A stretch of 64,000 nucleotides of DNA, from positions 1 to 64,000 of the forward strand of contig WOUT01000005.1 of assembly GCA_009773005.1 (NCBI GenBank), in the 5' to 3' direction. This DNA is from Chloroflexota bacterium. GTDB lineage: Bacteria; Chloroflexota; Anaerolineae; Anaerolineales; Anaerolineaceae. The position numbers were made by a program, and so were the translations under genes. Every line of letters starts with the position of its first letter. Position 1 is the first letter of the stretch. This document shows, piece by piece, positions 28,449 to 36,917 of the stretch. Under the pieces are notes generated by a model. It did not search any database. It worked only from the letters and a program-made list of their open reading frames with translations, and was not told the DNA's origin.

Positions 28449-29780
28449 TTAGGTTGTGATGCACTCCAGGTCGAATACTTTTGAAACCATTTCCAGTTCA
28501 TTTAAGTTGTGCCCCGTTGTAATAATATAATGGTGTGAAACCAAGTCATTGACAAGACGTTTGCCGTTTGGTACACAAATCACTGCACCATTTAGACAAT
28601 GTGAATTCTTAAACTGAGCATATTTTGGCAGATCCCCTTCCACAACTGACCAGCGGTCGTAAGGAGGCATGAGTTTGACAAGCGTGATTTCCCCTTCCGG
28701 GAGCCGCGCATCAATTGCGGTCGCGTTATCATCAACAATTGCCAATACCTTCTCTTGTAGTTTCCATTCCGTTGAAAAAGACTGGGGAACCACACCCAAA
28801 TATCCACAGTGCGCAGCCAAAATATAATTCTCCGGAGCGCCTGCTACATCTGGAAAATTAGGAATATGCTCGTGTTTTAAAGCCGCATTCCCCATTTGGA
28901 ATGGATAGAGATTGGTCATCATGAAGGGTACTTCGAGCGTTTTTCCTATCAAGACTTTAGTGAGCATCGAAACCAGGTCGGCTTCGCACCCCCATACGAT
29001 GCGTTGATCTTCATACAGAAAGTTCCAGGCCAGGCAAGGGGTAGTTTCAGAAAACATTGATTCGTTCAAACAATTGATACCCACAGCAATAATATCTGGG
29101 TCCTTGGCGAGATCCATCTGCACTGCCATATAGGTTTTCACTGCGCTCAAAACTGCCCGATTGGAGATTTTGCCAATTGGGGTGTTGGTTTTCTTTTGCG
29201 CCCAAACGATCTGGGCTGATTCGTCAGAAATTGCTCTTGCGTCCTCTGCCAATTTTTTGAAACTCTTTTTAACTACACTGATACCATATTTTTTCTCGAT
29301 TGAATTAATACATTCCGGTTCCCACCAATAGAATCTTTTGAAGATTTCATCCTGGTTGCCCCCGCCACTGGCAGGGTTATCCTGATATACCAATAGTTTG
29401 GATTGTTTCAATTGTCTTTTTAATGCGAAAGCCCGGCAAACTTGTTTGGTTTTTTCCAGGTTTGTGGGTCCGATTACTTTTACGCCTTTGGTTGTCAGAT
29501 AGCTGTTAATCTCCCAGTCCCACATGGAGACGGTGCCGAATTCTGATGTAACGATTAGGAGTGGTTGAGGGAGTTTTTTGATCTTTTCCACCTCCCTATA
29601 GGCTTCTCCCAGCATTTGCGGGAAAATCACACCGTCAGTTTCAGGCACTCTTGATCCTAAATGTACTGGTTCCAATATTTCCGCTACGTCAGCCAGAATT
29701 TCCCGCAGTTTTAGCAACTGAAAAGAAAAATCCGGATCATCAGGTGTTTTGAAATAAATTGGGACGAGTTTCGCTTTCAT
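28449..29780 (-). CDS. L-fucose/L-arabinose isomerase-like protein
   Basis: The 443-residue protein starts behind CAGGAGA. Its overall pattern resembles the fucose/arabinose isomerase fold: an N-terminal alpha/beta region, an AVKTYMAVQMDL segment, a conserved GINCLNES motif, acidic/His positions near GCEADL, and a C-terminal domain with AAHCGYLG and HYIITTGH. Enzymes of this fold convert aldoses to ketoses with a Mn/Mg ion. It is shorter than FucI (about 590) and AraA (about 500), so it belongs to a less studied branch and its activity on a free sugar is an inference. It is the last gene of the leftward unit starting at 32001. Confidence 0.5.
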   Translation of the reverse strand: MKAKLVPIYFKTPDDPDFSFQLLKLREILADVAEILEPVHLGSRVPETDGVIFPQMLGEAYREVEKIKKLPQPLLIVTSEFGTVSMWDWEINSYLTTKGVKVIGPTNLEKTKQVCRAFALKRQLKQSKLLVYQDNPASGGGNQDEIFKRFYWWEPECINSIEKKYGISVVKKSFKKLAEDARAISDESAQIVWAQKKTNTPIGKISNRAVLSAVKTYMAVQMDLAKDPDIIAVGINCLNESMFSETTPCLAWNFLYEDQRIVWGCEADLVSMLTKVLIGKTLEVPFMMTNLYPFQMGNAALKHEHIPNFPDVAGAPENYILAAHCGYLGVVPQSFSTEWKLQEKVLAIVDDNATAIDARLPEGEITLVKLMPPYDRWSVVEGDLPKYAQFKNSHCLNGAVICVPNGKRLVNDLVSHHYIITTGHNLNELEMVSKVFDLECITT

Positions 29781-29907
29781 GATTTTCTCCTGCCTTGGTT
29801 AGAAAAAAGTGCCAAATGGTATTCATTCAAGAGAGGGACGGATTGCGAAAATAAATCTGTCCCTCTCCTCGTGATCAACTATCCTTCGTAAGTCGTAAGC
29901 CCGGACA

Positions 29908-31071
29908 TTACTTGACGTCGGAAACGGTTACCTTTCGACCAGTAGTTGCCGAAATAATTGCCGCTTCCAGTACCTGCATGTCTTTCATCCCGTCATACAA
30001 GTTAGGCGTTATCGTTGTGCCTTTTTCCATTGCATTTAGGAAATCCACGACAGCATGCGTAAATTCGTGTTCATAACCGATGATGTGCCCAGGCGGCCAC
30101 CAGGCCCCGACGTACGGATGGGTGGAATTAGTCACCAGGATCGTTCTAAATCCCTGTTCATCGACCGGATCAGCCAGGTTTAAGAATTGAAGTTCATTCA
30201 TGCGCTCAAGGTCAAATGCAAGGCTGCCTTTGCTGCCATATATTTCAAAATAGTTGTAATTCTTACGACCACTGGCAAACCGGCTCGACTCGAATGCGCC
30301 TAATGCGCCATTTTCAAATTCAGCAACCATGAATGCCGCGTCGTCAACAGTTACCGCTCCCTTTTCCGTGGCCCCGGAACCTGATTTGAAGGTGCCGGCA
30401 TCCTTGCCCGGTAACGGTCGTTCGGTCACGAAAGTTTTCATCATCGCGGCAACTGATTCAACCTCACCCACCAGAAAGCGCGCAAGATCAACGCTATGAG
30501 AATTTAAATCATAATGCGGACCTGCTCCCGCGAATTTCTTTTGCAAGTGCCAGGTCAAAGGGAAGTTAGGGTCTGTGATCCAATCTTGAAGATAAGTCCC
30601 TCGCCAATGGAATATCTTTCCAATTTTTCCCTGATCGATCAATTGTTTTGCAAAAGCAATTGCCGGCGTCCGGCGATAGTTATGATTTAGATAATGCAAG
30701 ACGCCAGCTTTTTCAGCCGCTTCGAACATTTCCTTAGCCTCAGCAAAGTTTAAAGCAATCGGTTTTTCGCAAAATATTTGTTTGCCATTTTTTGCAGCTG
30801 CAATAACAATCTCTCTATGCAGATAGGTTGGCGTGCAGATATCAATGATATCGATATCCGGGCGTTCAACCACTTTCTTCCAGTCAGAATCCGTTTCTTC
30901 CCAGCCCCAATTTTTTGCAAAATCACCAGTACCTTTTACATCCTGGCCACAAGCAACTTTAAGAACTGGTTTTAATCCCACACTGAAGAACTTCGGCGCA
31001 TTAGTCCAGGCATTGCTGTGCGCCTTGCCCATGAATTTTGTGCCGATGATTGCCACATTTACGTTTTTCAA
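29908..31071 (-). CDS. Gfo/Idh/MocA family NAD(P)-dependent oxidoreductase
   Basis: I place the start at a TTG at 31071, because AGGAGAGG precedes it by the normal distance and the Rossmann motif (VAIIGTKFMGKAH) then begins at residue 4. The ATG at 31119 would add 16 residues overlapping a perfect hairpin. The protein of about 387 residues has CEKPIALN and SHSVDLARFL, the usual cofactor and catalytic regions. It is related to the dehydrogenase at 17667 and probably oxidises a sugar, inositol or glycoside. It follows the TIM-barrel gene at 31141 in the same leftward unit. Confidence 0.83.
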   Translation of the reverse strand: MKNVNVAIIGTKFMGKAHSNAWTNAPKFFSVGLKPVLKVACGQDVKGTGDFAKNWGWEETDSDWKKVVERPDIDIIDICTPTYLHREIVIAAAKNGKQIFCEKPIALNFAEAKEMFEAAEKAGVLHYLNHNYRRTPAIAFAKQLIDQGKIGKIFHWRGTYLQDWITDPNFPLTWHLQKKFAGAGPHYDLNSHSVDLARFLVGEVESVAAMMKTFVTERPLPGKDAGTFKSGSGATEKGAVTVDDAAFMVAEFENGALGAFESSRFASGRKNYNYFEIYGSKGSLAFDLERMNELQFLNLADPVDEQGFRTILVTNSTHPYVGAWWPPGHIIGYEHEFTHAVVDFLNAMEKGTTITPNLYDGMKDMQVLEAAIISATTGRKVTVSDVK

Positions 31072-31095
31072 GGGATCCTCTCCTTTAATAGTAGA

Positions 31096-31111
31096 CTCCC
31101 GATCACGGGAG
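31096..31111 (-). promoter_or_regulatory. Perfect hairpin between two leftward genes
   Basis: CTCCCG, ATCA, CGGGAG form a 6-bp stem with a 4-base loop between the TIM-barrel gene (stop at 31141) and the TTG start at 31071. No T-run follows, so RNA processing or expression tuning is more likely than termination. Confidence 0.45.
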
Positions 31112-31140
31112 AACGTCATGTTCTCAATGAATGGGTTAAT

Positions 31141-32001
31141 TTACTTCAATGCCGCAGCTATTTTCTTTAATTCTTTAATACTCAACTCCACTGCTTCATC
31201 TTCCCGCCCGGTCCAATCTGTGTGCGGGTGATCGATCTCTACAGCCAGGAATCCTTTAAAGTTAGCCTTATGAAGCAATTGAGCTAAAGCCTGGTTATCG
31301 ATCAAACCCTTCCCGACTGGAACGCCGGCAAAGAAATGCCAGTCGGTCGGTCGAGCATTCTTGTCAGGCATCAGATCTTTGACATGGGTTGCCAGCACAT
31401 AAGGGGCAAGTTTTTCCATCCCTTTTATGGGATCATCGAGCAGGCGAAGGAAATTGCCAGTATCAAAGTTCAATCCAAAGTACTCAGAGTCAACTTCAGT
31501 CAATAACTGAAGGATCTCGTCAGAAGTGAAATCGATATGGTTCTCCACAGCTAATTTCACGCCCACATCCTTGGCGACCTTAATAGCTTTTTTGAACATT
31601 TTTACGAGAGCCTTGATTTGAGGACCATGCGGTTCATGCCGAAACATGAGGCTGCTACCGACAACGCGCATCACATCCGCACCAATGGCTTTTGCATAAG
31701 GGATCATCGTGATCATTTCTTCATAGGCAGTCCAATTCTTGCCGCGTTCCAATCCATCCGGGTGACCCCAAGCATAAACACGATCGAACTTAAATTCATC
31801 CAGTTGAACTTTTAGTTCTTTAAACCATCCAAGGTCTGTGGAAGGGAAGAAACAGGATTCCAACGAGACGCCGTCTACTTTTAGTTCATGGGCGCGTTTG
31901 AGAAAATCTTCCATGGTCATGTTCTTTACCGGTGGTTTCTGATCTGGATACACTTCACCAAAGAAGCGATGGTAACAATAACTATCAATTCCGACTTTCA
32001 T
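31141..32001 (-). CDS. Sugar phosphate isomerase/epimerase family TIM-barrel protein
   Basis: A 286-residue xylose-isomerase-like TIM barrel starting after a CCAGGAGGA site. Candidate metal ligands are in AVENHIDFTS, NFDTGNFLRLL, HVKDLMPD and AVEIDHPH. It is the first gene of the leftward unit divergent from the GntR regulator and is followed by a Gfo/Idh/MocA dehydrogenase and the fucose-isomerase-like protein. Its promoter (32145-32173) carries the shared operator, so it should respond to the same signal as the kinase/aldolase arm. The exact reaction is unknown. Confidence 0.82.
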   Translation of the reverse strand: MKVGIDSYCYHRFFGEVYPDQKPPVKNMTMEDFLKRAHELKVDGVSLESCFFPSTDLGWFKELKVQLDEFKFDRVYAWGHPDGLERGKNWTAYEEMITMIPYAKAIGADVMRVVGSSLMFRHEPHGPQIKALVKMFKKAIKVAKDVGVKLAVENHIDFTSDEILQLLTEVDSEYFGLNFDTGNFLRLLDDPIKGMEKLAPYVLATHVKDLMPDKNARPTDWHFFAGVPVGKGLIDNQALAQLLHKANFKGFLAVEIDHPHTDWTGREDEAVELSIKELKKIAAALK

Positions 32002-32124
32002 CTTATTCCTCCTGGTTTTTGTTGTTAATGCTTTTATGGTTTGAATTCTAATTACCTTTATTTCATTATCATCAATAAAAAACGTGGACTACTTTTCCCA
32101 ATTGATAGCGCGAACAACTGCACT

Positions 32125-32142
32125 TGTCATTACAGGATAACA
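32125..32142. promoter_or_regulatory. Operator O3, shared 18-bp near-palindrome
   Basis: TGTCATTACAGGATAACA matches the consensus TGTAATTACAGGATTACA at 16 of 18 positions. It begins 2 bp downstream of the -10 box of the leftward promoter and overlaps the expected transcription start. Confidence 0.68.
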
Positions 32143-32144
32143 TT

Positions 32145-32173
32145 ATTATAACGATGAGCTCCTTATATTTCAA
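32145..32173 (-). promoter_or_regulatory. Promoter of the leftward 32001-28449 unit
   Basis: On the minus strand TTGAAA (32173-32168) and TATAAT (32150-32145) are separated by 17 bp. The leader to the start at 32001 is about 140 bp. Confidence 0.72.
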
Positions 32174-32279
32174 GAGATTTAAGATTACTAAATCAGAGAT
32201 TGTAATGAAATAGACTGGGGTAAATTTATATGAAATTCTTAACCAATTTTCTAATCCTGTTTTTTTTAAGATTATTCTA

Positions 32280-32308
32280 TTGACAGGTTGGGTAGTTTTT
32301 CCTATAAT
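32280..32308 (+). promoter_or_regulatory. Consensus promoter of the gntR-led rightward operon
   Basis: TTGACA (32280-32285) and TATAAT (32303-32308) are both perfect and 17 bp apart. Because transcription must begin near 32315, the regulator gene cannot start at the in-frame ATG-like codon at 32280. Confidence 0.87.
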
Positions 32309-32312
32309 AAGT

Positions 32313-32330
32313 TGTAATAACAGGATTACA
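32313..32330. promoter_or_regulatory. Operator O1, shared 18-bp palindrome at the gntR promoter
   Basis: TGTAATAACAGGATTACA lies within a perfect 8-bp inverted repeat (GTTGTAAT 32311-32318, ATTACAAC 32325-32332). It begins 4 bp after the -10 box. Its position over the start site predicts autoregulation of the GntR gene. Confidence 0.78.
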
Positions 32331-32363
32331 ACAAATCATCTTGAGTACCGGGGATGGATATAT

Positions 32364-33185
32364 ATGAATGGAACAATCAATTTCGAGAGTCACATTCCAT
32401 ATTACATACAATTAATGGACATCCTGAAAGAAAAGGTTCAGCAAAAAAATTGGCTTCCAGGCGATCAAATCCCGGGTGAACAAGACCTTTGCGAACTCTA
32501 CAAGGTTAGCCGGACTGTTGTTCGGCAAGCCTTACGCGAATTGGAGCTTGAAGGAGTGGTCAATCGCCGAAAAGGCAAAGGCACCTTCATCTCCCTCCCA
32601 AAAATCAATGAGGGGCTTGTTCAAAAATTGACCGGTTTTTACCAGGACATGGTGGAACGCGGTTTCAAGCCCGTTACAAAGGTGCTTCACCAAACAGTCA
32701 TCCCTTCAAATGAAAAAGTGGCGCGTTTTCTCAGCATCAAACCGGGCGAAAAAGTGATCGATATTCAACGACTAAGGTTTATCAATGAAGAGCCCATCCA
32801 ATTGGTTACAACCTACATTCCATTTGAAGTTTGCCCTGCTCTTGCAAACGTTGATTTGACCAACCGCTCTTTGTATGAATATTTAGAAAAAGAACGCGGT
32901 GTATTTATTGCAAAAGGACGCCGATACATTGAAGCTGTTCTCGCAAACGAGACTGAAGCTGCGCTTCTTGGCATCGACCGTGGGGACCCCCTGTTGATGC
33001 TCGATAGTATCAGTTTTTCAGAAAATGGTCTGCCTGTTGAGTATTACCATGCATTACATCGCGGAGACCGGACTCGCTTTGAAGTCGAATTGCTAAGGTT
33101 GCGGGAAACTGACTCAAAAACCGTGGAACTTGGACCGAATTTTTCAGGCGCACCGAAGATCCTTTCAAAGGATGAAGTTTCTTAA
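32364..33185 (+). CDS. GntR family (HutC subfamily) transcriptional regulator
   Basis: The 273-residue protein starts at 32364, downstream of the promoter. Residues about 10-75 form the winged helix (PGDQIPGEQDLCELY, VSRTVVRQALRELE, GKGTFIS). Residues about 100-250 form a UTRA effector domain (KPGEKVIDIQRLR, NRSLYEYLE, GDPLLMLDS). HutC-type regulators are usually repressors released by a pathway sugar or sugar phosphate. The gene heads the rightward operon and has a palindromic operator over its own start site. The same motif recurs at two leftward promoters, which makes this protein the best candidate for master regulator of the island. Confidence 0.9.
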   Translation: MNGTINFESHIPYYIQLMDILKEKVQQKNWLPGDQIPGEQDLCELYKVSRTVVRQALRELELEGVVNRRKGKGTFISLPKINEGLVQKLTGFYQDMVERGFKPVTKVLHQTVIPSNEKVARFLSIKPGEKVIDIQRLRFINEEPIQLVTTYIPFEVCPALANVDLTNRSLYEYLEKERGVFIAKGRRYIEAVLANETEAALLGIDRGDPLLMLDSISFSENGLPVEYYHALHRGDRTRFEVELLRLRETDSKTVELGPNFSGAPKILSKDEVS

Positions 33186-33240
33186 TTACAAGGTTCCGAT
33201 TGGCATCCGTTTTTTTAGATTAAGCTTGTTGGAGACAATA

Positions 33241-34773
33241 ATGCAAAAGAGATACCTGATCGGTGTTGACCTTGGAACAAGCAGTACCAAGGCTGCGCTC
33301 TATCAGATTGACGGAAAACTCATTTCTGATGCTTCAGTTGAAGTTCCACTCTTTTACCCGAAGCCCGGTGTCGTGGAACAGGAAAATGAAGATTTTTATA
33401 CGTCAGCAGCCCAGACCGTGCGGAATTGCATTGAATCCAGTGGGGTTGAACCAAAAGAGATTGCCGCAATTGCATTTGATTCACAAATGGCAGGGGTTGG
33501 ATTAGTCGATGAAAATTTTCATCCAGTTGCCCGTTTTGATTCCTGGCTCGATATGCGTTGCCAACCCTATATTGAAATGGTTGATAAGGATTGCGGCGAC
33601 CTTGTTACAAAATTGACTGGTTGCCCGCCAACTTGTGACCATGGATCAAAGATGCTGTGGTGGAAAAACGAACAACCGGAAATCTACCGCCGCACTGCAA
33701 AATTTGTTATGCCGGGAACTTATGTGGCTGGGCGAATGGCCGGGCTGAACTCCGATCAAGCGTTCATCGACTATACATACATTCATTTCTCCGGCTTCGC
33801 AGATGCTGAGCGCGGACAATGGTCTGATCAACTCTGTTCAAGGTTTGGTTTGGATATTCAAAAACTCCCCAAGATCGTTGAGCCCTGGCAAGGCGTTGGT
33901 GAAGTCACCGTGTCAGCTTCAAAAACATTTGGACTGGCTCCCGGAACGTTGATCGCTGCAGGCGCAGGCGATACTGCGGCAAACGCGTTGGGGGCTGGGA
34001 TCGTCGAACCAGGAATGATCTTCGACGTTGCCGGAACAGCCGCAGTTCTTGCAGGATGCACAGACAAATTTGTGGCGGATTCAAAGTTTAGGGCGCTTTT
34101 AACCATGCGCTCTGTTATCCCCGGGTTATGGAATCCGCTCGCTTATATCGGTGGCGGAGGTCTCGCGCTTCGCTGGTTCCGCGATCATTTTTTTAATACT
34201 TTGCATGGCAAAAAACTGACCAGTGATGAATCTCTATATTCCGAGATGCTCCACCTCGCAGAGGCAGTACCCGCTGGGTCAGACGGATTGTTCTTCTCAC
34301 CACACCTGGGAGGCAGGATCTGTCCGTCCAATCCAAAAATGCGGGGGGCTTGGGTCGGTGTTTCATGGTCTCACTCCCAGGCTCATTTCTTCAGAGCTAT
34401 CCTTGAAAGCGTTGCGTACGAATATGCCTATTACCTTCACATTCTTCGAGAATTGGTGCCGGATTTGAAACTTTTCGAAGCAAGAGTTGTGGGCGGAGGA
34501 GCAAAAGGGAAAACATGGAACCAGATCAAAGCCGACATTCTGGGTGTACCCTATCAACGACTAGCCGGGAATGAATTTGGTACTTGGGGAGCTGCCATGA
34601 TCGCAGGCAAGTCTGCTGGAGTTATCAATAATCTTGCAGAACATGCAAAAAAAACCGTTTTTCCAGAAGGAACCCCCTTTCACCCGGAGGAGAGTAATCA
34701 TCAGATATATAAACCAATTATTGAGAAATACATTGAAATGCAGTCGATGCTAAATACTTTTTTTATTAATTGA
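33241..34773 (+). CDS. FGGY family carbohydrate kinase
   Basis: The start at 33241 follows GGAGACAATA; an earlier in-frame start overlaps gntR. The 510-residue protein has the N-terminal phosphate motif GVDLGTSSTKAAL, the GAGDTAANALGAG ATP-site motif and the GGGAKGKTWNQ adenosine motif of FGGY kinases such as xylulokinase, ribulokinase and glycerol kinase. The sequence looks xylulokinase-like, but FGGY specificity is not predictable from these motifs. As the first enzyme gene after the regulator it probably phosphorylates the pathway ketose or sugar acid. A second FGGY kinase is encoded at 41956. Confidence 0.88.
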   Translation: MQKRYLIGVDLGTSSTKAALYQIDGKLISDASVEVPLFYPKPGVVEQENEDFYTSAAQTVRNCIESSGVEPKEIAAIAFDSQMAGVGLVDENFHPVARFDSWLDMRCQPYIEMVDKDCGDLVTKLTGCPPTCDHGSKMLWWKNEQPEIYRRTAKFVMPGTYVAGRMAGLNSDQAFIDYTYIHFSGFADAERGQWSDQLCSRFGLDIQKLPKIVEPWQGVGEVTVSASKTFGLAPGTLIAAGAGDTAANALGAGIVEPGMIFDVAGTAAVLAGCTDKFVADSKFRALLTMRSVIPGLWNPLAYIGGGGLALRWFRDHFFNTLHGKKLTSDESLYSEMLHLAEAVPAGSDGLFFSPHLGGRICPSNPKMRGAWVGVSWSHSQAHFFRAILESVAYEYAYYLHILRELVPDLKLFEARVVGGGAKGKTWNQIKADILGVPYQRLAGNEFGTWGAAMIAGKSAGVINNLAEHAKKTVFPEGTPFHPEESNHQIYKPIIEKYIEMQSMLNTFFIN

Positions 34774-34808
34774 AAGCGATCTAGAGTAATCCACAACAGG
34801 AGAATTAA

Positions 34809-35846
34809 TTGAAAAGTCAAGTTCGGATTTGTATGTTCGGCGCAGGGCGTGTTGGAAAGAATCATTCCAAAGCGATCACACGGCATATCCCTGGCGGAAA
34901 GATCGTAGCGCTCGTTGACCCAATAGAAGCTGTCCGCAAAGAAACTGCTGTTGAATATGGTATTGAAAAGGGATTCGACACATTTGAACAAGCAGTGGAA
35001 GGGGCAGATTTTGATGCCGTTGTGATCACCACTCCCACACCCACTCATCTCCCCTTGGCTGCCCTGGCAGCGGAGTACGGAAAACATATCTTTCTTGAGA
35101 AACCTATGGCTTTGAATTTGCAGGAATGTGACCAGATTATCGAAGTCGTAAAGAAAAACCACGTCCTTTTACAGGTTGGTTTTATGCGCAGGTTTGATCC
35201 TGAATTCGTTACCGCAGCACAACGCATTGAAGCCGGTGAGATTGGGCAGCCAATGATGATCAAATCGAATACTCACGGACCAGGTCTACCACCTCCATGG
35301 GCACGCGACTTGCGCACCTCTAATGGAATGCTTGCAGAGGTGAACAGTCACGATTGGGATACAGTGCGATGGTTGATGGGATCGAATCTCGAACGCGTCT
35401 ATACAGAAGTTGCCAATTTCAAAGGTCCCGCCAATAATGTGGATACCCCTAATTTTTACGACAATGTACTCGTTAATTGCAAGTTTGAAAGTGGCGGTTT
35501 AGGCTTGATCTCTGGTGTATGCCCATGCGGTTACGGATATGACGCCCGGGTGGAGATCATTGGAGAAAAAGGGATCATGCAGCTAGGCACTCTTGAAGGA
35601 CAAGCGGTTGTCGTTTGCACAAACCGTGATCAGGGCTTGATCAGACCTATCGTGCGTACCTGGCCGGAGCGGTTTGCATGGGCCTATATTTATGAACTCG
35701 AACACTTCGTTCAATGTATTCAGACAGATTCAACTCCGCGAGCCGGGGGGAGTGAAGGCCGGTGGGCAGTCGCGGGGGTTCTCGCTGGAACAAAATCATT
35801 CCTGGAACAACGTCCAGTTTATCTGAAAGAAATTATTGGTGAATGA
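34809..35846 (+). CDS. Gfo/Idh/MocA oxidoreductase, inositol 2-dehydrogenase-like
   Basis: The 345-residue protein starts at a TTG (34809) behind AGGAGA. It has the Rossmann motif MFGAGRVGKNH, the EKPMALN cofactor lysine and EVNSHDWDTVRWL, with the catalytic Asp/His. Its length and motif set are those of myo-inositol 2-dehydrogenases and relatives, which oxidise an axial hydroxyl with NAD. The alcohol dehydrogenase gene follows directly. In some bacteria an inositol dehydrogenase followed by a zinc dehydrogenase and a hydrolase opens the inositol ring, so inositol is one candidate substrate for the operon. This remains an inference. Confidence 0.82.
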   Translation: MKSQVRICMFGAGRVGKNHSKAITRHIPGGKIVALVDPIEAVRKETAVEYGIEKGFDTFEQAVEGADFDAVVITTPTPTHLPLAALAAEYGKHIFLEKPMALNLQECDQIIEVVKKNHVLLQVGFMRRFDPEFVTAAQRIEAGEIGQPMMIKSNTHGPGLPPPWARDLRTSNGMLAEVNSHDWDTVRWLMGSNLERVYTEVANFKGPANNVDTPNFYDNVLVNCKFESGGLGLISGVCPCGYGYDARVEIIGEKGIMQLGTLEGQAVVVCTNRDQGLIRPIVRTWPERFAWAYIYELEHFVQCIQTDSTPRAGGSEGRWAVAGVLAGTKSFLEQRPVYLKEIIGE

Positions 35847-35868
35847 AGTTAAAGGCAATGGAGGAAAA

Positions 35869-36912
35869 ATGTTAGCTGCCGTTTACCATGGTCCGAATGA
35901 CATTCGGGTTGAGAATGTTCCGGTTCCAAAAATTGGCAAAGGAGAATTACTCGTCAAGGTACTCAGCGCGAGTATTTGCGGAACCGATTTACGGATTTTT
36001 CATGGAAGTCATAGAATGTATACGCCTGGGACGATTCGCATTCCAGGGCACGAAGTGGTTGGTACAATCGCGGAAGCAGGCGCAGAAGTTAACAATTATA
36101 CGATTGGTCAGCGTGTGTTTTGCGCGCCAAATACCGGCTGCGGTCGCTGTCTGCAATGTGTCACCGGCGATAATAATTTATGCGCTAGTTATGACGCAAT
36201 CGGCGTGACCTCAGATGGCGGTTTTGCAGAATATGTCCGTATTCCTGCCAACTCTGTTCAACAAGGCAATGTGATCCCTGTCAGCGAAACTATTGATCCA
36301 GCTGTTGCTGCTTTGATGGAACCGTTTGCATGTGTACTCAGAGGACAGAACGCATTGTACATAAAACCCGGTGAAGTTGTTTTAATCATCGGCGCAGGTC
36401 CAATTGGAGTGATGCATACCAAACTTGCCAAAGCACGCGGCGCAGGTCGCGTTATCGTTAGCGAACCCATCGCAGAGCGCGCTGCGCAAGTCAAACGGAT
36501 GGGAGCTGACCGGGTGGTTGATCCTGCAACGGAAGACCTAAAATCAGTCCTTCTACAGGAAAGCCAGGGGCGTGGAGCAGATGTAATCATCGTAGCAGCG
36601 CCCGTCCATGTTGCCCAAGAAAGCGCTCTAGACCTCGCAGCCATTAGCGGAAGGATCAACTTTTTTGGCGGTCTCCCCAAAGACCGTCCTACGATCAATT
36701 TTGATTCCAACCTGGTGCATTATAAAGAACTGGTGATCACGGCTACCACCGCTTGCAGCACTGCCGATTGTTGGCAGGCAACTCAAATTATTAATTCCGG
36801 CTTGGTTGATCTTTCCGATGTTGTCAGTCAACGTTTTCCATTAAAAGATGCTGTAATGGCTTTTGCAGCTGCAGAAGATCGAAAATCATTAAAGATCATT
36901 TTGGAACCATAA
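35869..36912 (+). CDS. Zinc-dependent medium-chain alcohol/polyol dehydrogenase
   Basis: The ATG at 35869 has GGAGG upstream; an in-frame start 11 codons earlier overlaps the preceding gene. The 347-residue protein has catalytic zinc ligands in SICGTDLRIFHG and IPGHEVVG, the structural-zinc cysteines of TGCGRCLQCVTGDNNLC, and a Rossmann motif (IIGAGPIGVMHT). It belongs to the sorbitol/threonine dehydrogenase branch and probably oxidises a secondary alcohol of a polyol or sugar acid with NAD(P). A paralogue is encoded at 44752. Confidence 0.87.
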   Translation: MLAAVYHGPNDIRVENVPVPKIGKGELLVKVLSASICGTDLRIFHGSHRMYTPGTIRIPGHEVVGTIAEAGAEVNNYTIGQRVFCAPNTGCGRCLQCVTGDNNLCASYDAIGVTSDGGFAEYVRIPANSVQQGNVIPVSETIDPAVAALMEPFACVLRGQNALYIKPGEVVLIIGAGPIGVMHTKLAKARGAGRVIVSEPIAERAAQVKRMGADRVVDPATEDLKSVLLQESQGRGADVIIVAAPVHVAQESALDLAAISGRINFFGGLPKDRPTINFDSNLVHYKELVITATTACSTADCWQATQIINSGLVDLSDVVSQRFPLKDAVMAFAAAEDRKSLKIILEP

Positions 36913-36917
36913 ATCAG

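Larger units (their letters stand above)
32002..32363. other. Divergent control region between the two arms of the sugar island
   Basis: This 362-bp region has no gene. It contains two face-away promoters (leftward 32145-32173, rightward 32280-32308), each with an operator overlapping the start site, plus a half-operator (TAATCCTGTT, 32252-32261) between them. The long AT-rich spacing would allow looping between the two bound operators. Confidence 0.8.

Noticed and set aside
32280-32363. Longer start for the GntR regulator
   Set aside because: The extra codons lie over the -35/-10 promoter and the operator, upstream of the expected transcription start.
33130-33240. Longer start for the FGGY kinase overlapping gntR
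   Set aside because: The extension is not kinase-like, and a good ribosome site precedes the ATG at 33241.
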